This document shows positions 26,282-33,217 of a stretch of DNA of 64,000 nt, piece by piece. Each line of letters opens with the position of its first letter. The first letter of the stretch is position 1. Source of the DNA: Nostoc sp. 'Peltigera membranacea cyanobiont' N6 (lineage in GTDB: Bacteria > Cyanobacteriota > Cyanobacteriia > Cyanobacteriales > Nostocaceae); the NCBI RefSeq assembly GCF_002949735.1, contig NZ_CP026681.1, positions 2,914,001 to 2,978,000 of the forward strand, read 5' to 3'. The translations under genes were made by a program, and so were the position numbers. The notes below the pieces were generated by a model. It was not told the DNA's origin, ran no database searches, and saw nothing but the letters and a program-made list of their open reading frames with translations.

Positions 26282-26668
26282 ATGAAGTCATACTCTGTCG
26301 ATCTTCGAGAAAAAATAGTTGCAGCACATCTTCAGAAAAACATCTCAATCAGGAAAGTAGCTAACATATTTTCCGTCTCAAAGAGTTTAGTGCAAAAGCT
26401 TGTAAAACAACAAAAACTTGAAGGAAATTTAGAATCCAAGCCGCGAGGAAAACCACAATTTAGTCATCTAAGAAATGCTGACATAGAATTGAGAGAATTA
26501 GTTGAATCACATCCCGATGCAACATTGATAGAGTTTTGTGAATTATTTGCAGACAAGACTGGCAATTGGGTAGGTCAAAGTGCAATGTGTCGTGCGTTAC
26601 ATAAATTAGGATTAAATCGTAAAAAAAAACAAAGCGGAGTACCCAAGCGGGCACAGAGAGAGTCCTGA
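26282..26668 (+). CDS. IS630 transposase, first frame
   Basis: A 128-residue product with a paired helix-turn-helix DNA-binding region (SVDLREKIVAAHLQKNISIR, VANIFSVSKSLVQKLVKQQ). A run of nine A followed by C at 26621-26630 allows a -1 ribosomal slip. Slipping gives KTKRSTQAGTERVLSLRLD, which joins smoothly to the catalytic half. Expression as a frameshifted fusion is usual for this family. Confidence 0.82.
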   Translation: MKSYSVDLREKIVAAHLQKNISIRKVANIFSVSKSLVQKLVKQQKLEGNLESKPRGKPQFSHLRNADIELRELVESHPDATLIEFCELFADKTGNWVGQSAMCRALHKLGLNRKKKQSGVPKRAQRES

Positions 26669-26670
26669 GT

Positions 26671-27228
26671 TTGAGGTTAGATTATTGGGAAAAGGTCAAA
26701 CATATAGAGCCAGAAAATTTAGTATTTTTGGACGAAACTGGTGTTCTACTTGGGTTAACGAGGACTCATGCTCGTTCACAAATGGGAACAAGAGCTTACT
26801 CTCTTAATCCCTTCTATAGAGGCTCAAAAGTTACAGTAATTGGAGCAATTAGTATTACAAAAGTAGTTGTATTAATGACAATCAATGATTCAATGGATGG
26901 CAAAGCATTTGAATTATTTGTTGAGAAGTTTTTAGTACCAAATTTATGGTCAGGAGCAGTGGTAGTAATGGATAATTTATCCGCACATAAACTAGACTCA
27001 ATCGTGCCAATGATTGAAGCTGTAGGTGCGAAAGTTATTTGTTTATCTTCATACTCCCCCGATTTTAATCCAATTGAATTATGGTGGTCACAACTTAAAT
27101 CTTTTTTACGCAGTTTTGCCCCAACTACAACAGAAATGGTTGATAAACTAATCTCAGTTGCACTCGACTTAATAAATCCTCAACATTTAAGAAACTGGTT
27201 TGCTAGTTGCTGCTACTGTACCTCATAG
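26671..27228 (+). CDS. IS630 transposase, second frame (catalytic DDE half)
   Basis: The 185 residues contain the DDE core: NLVFLDETGVLLGLTR (first Asp), VVVMDNLSAHK (second Asp) and SPDFNPIELWWSQLK with the catalytic Glu. It lies in the -1 frame relative to the DNA-binding half and is reached by slippage at 26621-26630, not by its own start. All catalytic residues are intact, so the element is potentially active. Confidence 0.85.
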   Translation: MRLDYWEKVKHIEPENLVFLDETGVLLGLTRTHARSQMGTRAYSLNPFYRGSKVTVIGAISITKVVVLMTINDSMDGKAFELFVEKFLVPNLWSGAVVVMDNLSAHKLDSIVPMIEAVGAKVICLSSYSPDFNPIELWWSQLKSFLRSFAPTTTEMVDKLISVALDLINPQHLRNWFASCCYCTS

Positions 27229-27331
27229 CAGCCGTAAATGCTGTATAACTCTCATACTTGGGGAAAGCCATTATTCAACCTCCCCCAAACTTACTAACTG
27301 CTGCAATGGCAAAATATTCATCATCACCAAT

Positions 27332-27667
27332 CTAAGCCACACCATAATCTGTATACTGCCGTTTATAAGCAGGTTGCAAACCCAAAACAATATCCTCTCG
27401 TGGTACACCCATTGCTACCAACTCCTCAGCCGGATTTTGGTCAGTTAAATTTTGTTGTAACCAGATTTTTTCGTCCTTAACATCAAAATGAATAATACAG
27501 CGATAAACACGCTTTAAACCTGACCACCCCACATTCATCCACTGATAATGGTCGCGGTTTTCATCAAAAATTAGCTGGACTTCCACTTCACTATCAGCTA
27601 CATCTTCGTTAGCATAACGAGTTAACAAACTTTGCACGCACTCCCGATACTTGGCTAATTTATCCAT
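27332..27667 (-). CDS. xisI: XisI, fdxN element excision controlling factor family
   Basis: A 111-residue protein of the XisI family, named for its requirement in excision of the fdxN element during heterocyst differentiation in Anabaena. Family marks are MDKLAKYRECVQSLLTRYAN, VEVQLIFDENRDHYQWMNVGW and ENLTD-like NLTDQNPAEELVAMGVPRED. It overlaps the end of xisH by 13 bases, so the two are translated together. Here the pair sits in a type I RM operon, between hsdM and hsdS, not beside a recombinase. It might act as partner or antidote of XisH; this is inference from the constant pairing. Confidence 0.92.
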   Translation of the reverse strand: MDKLAKYRECVQSLLTRYANEDVADSEVEVQLIFDENRDHYQWMNVGWSGLKRVYRCIIHFDVKDEKIWLQQNLTDQNPAEELVAMGVPREDIVLGLQPAYKRQYTDYGVA

Positions 27668-28071
27668 TGCACAATTACCTCCTGTACAGGTTCATAGACA
27701 ATTAATAAAAGCTGATACCGTTGTCTAGCTGCTTGTGTAAATTCAAACTGAAAAAACGTCTCGTAAATATCTAAAGGAACAGCTAAATACAACAAGCGGT
27801 CGGGTTCAGTTGCTTCTAATGCTAATCTATAACTTAAAAACTGACCTAAAGCTGCATAAAAATCGGTTACAGCCGAAGGATTGAGAAAACTTTTAATTTC
27901 TACAGCTATTTTCTCGCCTTGTCGCTCTGCTGCTAAAACTCGTTCTGCTCCTAAATCAATTTGAAAGTTTACGTTACCATATTTAAATTTTAACGGGTCG
28001 GCTGTAATCACCCATTGTTCTTTTTGGAGAGCTTTTTTGACGTTTTGATGGAAGATATCTCTAGCAGACAT
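27655..28071 (-). CDS. xisH: XisH, fdxN element excision controlling factor family
   Basis: A 138-residue XisH protein. The fold is that of PD-(D/E)XK nucleases: VNFQIDLGAE supplies the Asp, and KIAVEIKSF the ExK. Also typical are SARDIFHQNVKKALQKEQW at the start and FYAALGQFLSYRLALE. Its ATG overlaps the hsdM stop by one base (28071), and its end overlaps xisI by 13, so it is part of the RM operon. XisH/XisI pairs are numerous in heterocystous genomes; their biochemical role is not established. Confidence 0.92.
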   Translation of the reverse strand: MSARDIFHQNVKKALQKEQWVITADPLKFKYGNVNFQIDLGAERVLAAERQGEKIAVEIKSFLNPSAVTDFYAALGQFLSYRLALEATEPDRLLYLAVPLDIYETFFQFEFTQAARQRYQLLLIVYEPVQEVIVQWIN

Positions 28072-30407
28072 CAGTTTATCCCCCCAAAACTCACCAACCG
28101 TTTTAACAACCCTTCCGTCTCCCGTTCCAATTGCAAAATCTCCGCAGTCACTTCTTCTAATGTTCTCAACGGCTTATGCTGATAAAAATACTTATTAAAA
28201 CTAATTTCATAGCCAATCTGCGTTTTATCTAAAGCTATCCAAGCATCAGCCACATGGGGACGCACTTCCCGCACAAAGTAATCATGTATTTGTTCTTTCA
28301 ACGGTACATTTTCTGTATCCCGCAACTCACTATCCGACTCATACTCTACCCATTCCCCCACTTTCTTCCCAGTCCAATAACCATAATCGGGTAAGTTATC
28401 CTCAGTGGTTCCCAACTCCGTCAACAAATCACCCAGTTGATTACCTTTTAACTTGTGTACCTTCTTCACCACCCTTTCGGCGTTCTCATCTCGCCAACTT
28501 ACAGCATTCAAAATCTGATTTTTCTCACTGTTAGTTAGCTTAATATTTAGCAACTTTAACGCTGTATCGACTGCGATTACAAATTGATTAAAGTCGAGTG
28601 ATAATTCATCCTCTACCGCTTCCATTAAACGCTCTCCCACAATCATGAGATTGCATTGTGCTTCCCAAGTCTTGGGTGATAATAAATCTTTTTTAGCTTT
28701 GGGCGATAGGGAAATTTCTTCACTCTCGATATAGTCCTCAATCGCCTTTTTATGCACCTCTAATTTTGTATAAATCTCATCACCCCATTGCTCATAAGCC
28801 CATGCCATCACCTCACTCAGCGCAGGCACATAACGCAACGTAGCCACCCGTTCCGGGGTAAATTGAGCCGCCAGCCGTAAAGGGCGTTCTACCGTAATTT
28901 TGTAAAAACCAAAGTCTTTGTTATCAAACACTTTAGAAATACCTTGATTGGGCATTTCTAAATAAAGCTGGGTGATTTTTTCAATATGCTCATTTGCAAA
29001 CTCGCAATTCTTCGCTCCCAAATTCTTGCGTAATTTTTGATAAAGTTCTGACGCATCAATCAATTGCACCTTGCCCTTTCGCTGAGGTACTTTGTTGTTA
29101 GACAGAACCCAAATATATGTTGTAATGCCAGTGTTGTAGAAGAAATTACTCGGCAACTGGATAATTGCTTCTAACCAGTCATTTTCAATAATGTAGCGGC
29201 GAATATTACTTTCCCCGCTTCCTGCATCCCCAGTAAACAGCGAAGAACCATTGTGAACTGAAGCAATGCGGCTTCCCAAAGGACTCTCATCTAGCCGCTT
29301 CATTTTGCTGACCATATCCATCAAAAACAGCAATTGCCCATCGGAAGAACGGGGAATCGCCGGAACTACTTCTAATTCACCTTTAAAATTTTTTAGTAAC
29401 ACCTCGAAGCGACCGTCTAAAACATCCTTACCATCGAGAATGTATTTTTGGTCTGACTTATACGACTTCCCATAGGGCGGATTTGACAACATAAAGTCAA
29501 ACCGCAGACTGCTAAATTCATCCGTTGCTAGTGTCGAACCAAACTTGATGTTCTCCGGGTCATTGCCCTTAATCATCATGTCCGACTTGCAAATCGCGTA
29601 GGTTTCGCCGTTCACTTCCTTGCCATAGAGATAAACCGCCGCCTGCGATTTAATTTCCCCTTCTGAAACGGTAATAAAATCCTGGGATTCCGTCAGCATT
29701 CCTCCTGAACCGCAAGCCCCGTCATACACCGTAATTACTGGCGGTAGTTTATCCTTGACTGGGATAAACAACAGGTGAGTCATCAATTCAATAACTTTGC
29801 GGGGGGTGAAGTGTTCACCGGCTTCTTCGTTATTTTCTTCGTTAAACTTGCGGATTAATTCTTCAAATACATAACCCATTCCCAGGTTACTCAGTCCTGG
29901 TAGTTTTCGCCCATCCGGGTCTAGGCTATCGTGGGGACTCAGGTTGATATAAGGTGAGGTAAATTTCTCCAGCACATCCAACAACACATCCGCCTGCACC
30001 AAGCGCCGGATTTGGTTGCGTAGCTCAAATTTCTCGATAATTTCCTTAACGTTATCGCTAAAGCCATCTAGGTAAGCTTTGAAATTCGCTTCTAAAATTT
30101 GGCGATTATTAGAAGCAGTCTTGACCAATTTCTTTAATGTCCAATCAGAGGTATTGTAAAACACATAGCCTGAAGCTTCCCGCAAGCCGATGGAGTCAAG
30201 CACCGTAAACTCCGCTTCCTCGCGCTGAAACCGCACCTCTTCCAGCACTGCATCTTTCGTCTCTTCTAACAAACAATCCAACCGCCGCAGAACAAACATC
30301 GGCAGAATTACATCCCGGTACTTACCCCGCACATATACATCCCGCAGACAATCATCAGCGATTGACCAAATAAAAGAAACGTTTTTGTTTTGCAGTGATA
30401 AATCCAT
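28071..30407 (-). CDS. hsdM: Type I restriction-modification DNA methyltransferase subunit HsdM
   Basis: A 778-residue N6-adenine methyltransferase subunit. The N-terminal helical domain (FIWSIADDCLRDVYVRGKYR) precedes the catalytic domain with the SAM motif YDGACGSGGML (about residues 228-238) and the adenine-binding NPPYG (309-313); GEHFTPRKVIELM lies between. A long C-terminal extension (about 500-778) is helical. HsdM needs HsdS to find its site; hsdS here is broken, so it is inactive unless an HsdS from elsewhere supplies recognition. It is the first gene of the operon hsdM-xisH-xisI-hsdS-hsdR. Confidence 0.93.
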   Translation of the reverse strand: MDLSLQNKNVSFIWSIADDCLRDVYVRGKYRDVILPMFVLRRLDCLLEETKDAVLEEVRFQREEAEFTVLDSIGLREASGYVFYNTSDWTLKKLVKTASNNRQILEANFKAYLDGFSDNVKEIIEKFELRNQIRRLVQADVLLDVLEKFTSPYINLSPHDSLDPDGRKLPGLSNLGMGYVFEELIRKFNEENNEEAGEHFTPRKVIELMTHLLFIPVKDKLPPVITVYDGACGSGGMLTESQDFITVSEGEIKSQAAVYLYGKEVNGETYAICKSDMMIKGNDPENIKFGSTLATDEFSSLRFDFMLSNPPYGKSYKSDQKYILDGKDVLDGRFEVLLKNFKGELEVVPAIPRSSDGQLLFLMDMVSKMKRLDESPLGSRIASVHNGSSLFTGDAGSGESNIRRYIIENDWLEAIIQLPSNFFYNTGITTYIWVLSNNKVPQRKGKVQLIDASELYQKLRKNLGAKNCEFANEHIEKITQLYLEMPNQGISKVFDNKDFGFYKITVERPLRLAAQFTPERVATLRYVPALSEVMAWAYEQWGDEIYTKLEVHKKAIEDYIESEEISLSPKAKKDLLSPKTWEAQCNLMIVGERLMEAVEDELSLDFNQFVIAVDTALKLLNIKLTNSEKNQILNAVSWRDENAERVVKKVHKLKGNQLGDLLTELGTTEDNLPDYGYWTGKKVGEWVEYESDSELRDTENVPLKEQIHDYFVREVRPHVADAWIALDKTQIGYEISFNKYFYQHKPLRTLEEVTAEILQLERETEGLLKRLVSFGGIN

Positions 30408-30619
30408 CTAAAAAGTAACCGGGGCGTATAGCTTGTGACCATCATTCATGGTATTACTTTCTATCCCTTTTGGCTAAAGCATCTTTCCCCTGTCGTTGAG
30501 CGAGATCGCGAATCTCGTGCTGGTTGCTCGGTGCCAGTTGTAACTAATTTGGGAGGAATGGGAATACTGAGTTAAGAGTGAGATAAACAAAATGCTTAAA
30601 TAAGGTATAGATACACGCA

Positions 30620-31438
30620 ATGGATTGGTTGCCAGAGAGCCTGCTTGAAATGCACTTCCATCGGGCGATTATTAAAGATTATGAAAAACGATTTGGTGCA
30701 AAATTTCTTAGACTCTTAAAACCTTCTCCTCAAAAAGAGGTATGGGTTGGTTTTGACCAGGGGTGGACAAAATCTGATTTGTCCCAGCAGGATTTATTTA
30801 TGCAACTCCGTTCTGCTATCTCAGACGGTAGCTCGAAATTATCTAAATTCTATTTTGGAGAGTTTTTACAATTCAAAGTTGTAAAAGTAATAACTCGAAG
30901 CAGTCAAAATCTTCCTCACAGGTTTACAACGCCATACTATCGTTCAGCCTTGTCACTAAAGCCGAATAAATCGACTAATAAATCTCAACATGAAACTTTA
31001 TGTCGATTGAGTCAGATAAAAGGTGCAAAAGTTTACTATGCCTGTCCCATGATTTTTGACCAGGATATATTGTGGGAAGATCCAAATCTAAATTTATTAC
31101 GGCTTGTGGATGTGACAACAGCACCAAAAGGTTGGCTCACAAATGAATCACATCACATTGTTTTTCAAAATCCAAACAGCCGAAAAATAATGTGGTGCAG
31201 CGACCCAGTTCCAGGCTCTGCATTGTCTTTTGAAGAGCATTTGGAACTTGAGAATCAACTATCCCCGTTAAGTGGTGAGCAAACAATATCGTTGATTAAT
31301 CGTACATCTGAAGCCTTAAGAATTGAAAATCAAGAGGAATTCTTTCAAGGCGGATTATTTGATGATATAACTCGCCGAGAATCAATTATCACTCGCTATT
31401 TGCCAGAATCAATGTCCCTTTATGAGTTTGAGTATTAG
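30620..31438 (+). CDS. Unknown 272-residue protein beside the RM operon
   Basis: No family recognised with confidence. It is soluble, with no signal or membrane segment. The N-terminus (LLEMHFHRAIIKDYEKRFGA) and EVWVGFDQGW resemble proteins found near phage-defence genes; a centre reading KVYYACPMIFDQDILWED and DVTTAPKGW precedes HHIVFQNP and CSDPVPGSALSFEEHLE. The gene is divergent from hsdM with 212 bases between them, and has its own upstream region. A defence-related nuclease or accessory role is possible from position only. Confidence 0.55.
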   Translation: MDWLPESLLEMHFHRAIIKDYEKRFGAKFLRLLKPSPQKEVWVGFDQGWTKSDLSQQDLFMQLRSAISDGSSKLSKFYFGEFLQFKVVKVITRSSQNLPHRFTTPYYRSALSLKPNKSTNKSQHETLCRLSQIKGAKVYYACPMIFDQDILWEDPNLNLLRLVDVTTAPKGWLTNESHHIVFQNPNSRKIMWCSDPVPGSALSFEEHLELENQLSPLSGEQTISLINRTSEALRIENQEEFFQGGLFDDITRRESIITRYLPESMSLYEFEY

Positions 31439-31764
31439 ATTACTTAATCATCTTATATCCCACATTCCGCACCCTAACTGTCACAAAGGGGTTTTTACGG
31501 AGGATTTTTCTCGATAAAAAGAGTAAAATCAGACATCTTGGGTTATAAGGTCAGATTTTTTACCGACTCTGGATGAGACTGGAATTCTCAATAAGGTGCG
31601 ATAAAGATTAGCACTTAATTGATAGATAAAAATTTATGATAACTGTGCAAATCTCTGTAATTAAATTATGTATTTTGGCTGGAAAGTTAAAAAAATCTAT
31701 ACCTATTAAAGTGAATTAATAGCGTTTATCAAGACATTTATAAATAATTTATTGCGGCTATTTG

Positions 31765-32625
31765 TCAACATTTATAATAGTGGCGACAATTATCTGGCAG
31801 AAAACTCAAAATATATTCTCTAGATGAAGTCATATTTGATATGAATATTTCCTGATTATTTAATTTGACTAAATGTATAGATTGAAAACATTGAAATACC
31901 CATCGCATCGTTGGATTGTTTATAGCTTTACCAAGCTGGTTTTTAATTGTAGATTTAGATGCTGATAGGGCTGCTCTGATTTGTCTTTGCGCTAAAGTGT
32001 ATACCAAAAGACATAATCCCATTATCATTTTTAAAAATATTGGTATATCTCCATCTCCCGATGATATTAAGTCTATGATGAATTGTTTTAAATCCGGTCT
32101 ATGGTCACGAGAATAGCCATAGGTAATCTCAATAGCTTGTGGTGATTTGATTTGACAATTTGATGAATTATTATCAAAAGTTACATCTGGTAAACTAGTT
32201 TTATATTCACCATGTAAGTGTAGTGAAGTCGAATCCAAATGTGACGATTTTAAACTAATATTGAATTCTTTTATCACCTGACTACTAATAGCTAAAAATA
32301 TCTCCGTTAAGCCTTTAATAAATAATTTATCCATAACTCTCCCTAATTTATCATCATTTAAATATTCGGCTTTTACTCCCTTTCCGATTAGATGTTCACA
32401 AGGTTTATCTTGAAAAAACTCTGGAAACATATATAAAGGACTGCTGACAAAGCCCAATCCATTTAATATCATTGCTTTCACTACATGTCCGGCGCTGATT
32501 TTTTCTCCTGCCTCTTGACCGATTAATTTATTAATAATTTCCACCAAGCCTATAGAGTCTATAATTCCTGCTATTATACCCAAATGGTCTATGTTTTTAA
32601 ATTCAATCTCTTGATGGTTAGACAT
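31765..32625 (-). pseudogene. IS1634-family transposase with a large in-frame deletion
   Basis: The 286-residue frame joins an N-terminal half (FKNIDHLGIIAGIIDSIGL, HLDSTSLHLHGEY, YGYSRDHRPDLKQFIIDLIS) to a C-terminal end (IMGLCLLVYTLAQRQIRAAL). The join is at GDGDIPIFLKM, where relatives continue into the catalytic core. About 280 residues are missing, including the second Asp and the Glu, so it is inactive. Confidence 0.85.
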
Positions 32626-32753
32626 TATATTGTTACCCTACTTACAACATCTGTTTCCATTTTCACATTGGATAAACCTAAAAATTTGTGGAAGCTGTTC
32701 TGGGTACATAAACATCTCTTTAACCCATCGAATCATTATTGAATTACAAAAAG

Positions 32754-32784
32754 GGGGAGAGGCTGCCGTCCGCAGCCTCTCCCC
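32754..32784. repeat. Strong GC-rich hairpin
   Basis: Perfect 13-bp arms GGGGAGAGGCTGC and GCAGCCTCTCCCC around the loop CGTCC, inside the IS derivative, upstream of its transposase and in otherwise AT-rich DNA. There is no T tract, so it is not a simple intrinsic terminator. It may block readthrough into the element or be an inserted repeat. Confidence 0.6.
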
Positions 32785-32961
32785 TCCCCTCATAATGATT
32801 ATCATTTTCTACATCGGGATATTTTCTCTCAGTCCCTACCTAATAGAAGTATTTATCATTAAGTTCTAAAATCTCCCTTCATTTTATAGTTCATAAATAC
32901 TATTCGCCGACAATTAGTTAAGTACTAATGAACTTGTGACAGTTAGGGTGCGGAATGTGGG

Positions 32962-33168
32962 TTTATCGATTAGCGATTGTACGCCCATACCCTCTATTTG
33001 AGTTAGAAGTATAGGTATATCATCGACTCGTTCGTTTCTGATTATGGGTTCATTAGCCATAAGTGCGAACATATACCTAATCTAGTCTTTTTGGGAATAT
33101 GTCCTTCGGTATACTTTTGACTATCTACTTTTCCTAACTCATTAAAAAATGGGCGAACCGGGAGTTAT
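32962..33168 (-). mobile_element. Terminal fragment of the IS1634-type element, inverted
   Basis: The 207 bases are an exact inverted copy of 18445-18651, the left end and first 37 codons of the intact IS at 18445-20128. The rest is missing where the deletion derivative begins. The identity implies a very recent event. Confidence 0.88.
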
Positions 33169-33217
33169 TAAGTTTGCATTCCGAAGAAAAAGCTGATTAA
33201 TCGCGTCTCTAACTTTT

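Larger units (their letters stand above)
26229..27243 (+). mobile_element. IS630-family insertion sequence in hsdS
   Basis: The ends are 26-bp imperfect inverted repeats (CAGCACTTGCGTCTGTTATG... on the left; the right inverse differs at four positions), flanked by TA on both sides, the usual IS630 target. It carries two overlapping transposase frames joined by a slippery run. Rejoining the flanks with both TA pairs restores a readable HsdS start (KYESYKDSG). Confidence 0.82.
25274..27271 (-). pseudogene. hsdS: hsdS (type I specificity subunit), disrupted
   Basis: The gene begins at ATG 27271 (MAFPKYESY) behind a strong GGGGGAGG site, is split by the IS630 element at 26229-27243, then resumes KDSGEDWLGEVPEHWEV. 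A TGA at 25943-25945 interrupts GLSKYF/AISPVYYALYL, where relatives have Gly. The central conserved helix follows (VPLPLPPIAEQKRIVEFLD, IDQAIAKKQCLIKLLQEQK), then the start of the second recognition domain (VEWIGEVPEHWEVSR). After AVDECHL the sequence no longer matches HsdS and runs in frame into hsdR. Sequence recognition by this subunit is lost. Confidence 0.85.
31459..32961 (-). mobile_element. Non-autonomous IS1634-type deletion derivative
   Basis: Bounded by a perfect 28-bp inverted repeat starting CCCACATTCCGCACCCTAAC at 31459, with its inverse ending at 32961. It carries an internally deleted transposase. It inserted in, or recombined with, the IS1634 fragment that begins at base 32962. 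It must rely on a full-length relative for movement. Confidence 0.75.
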
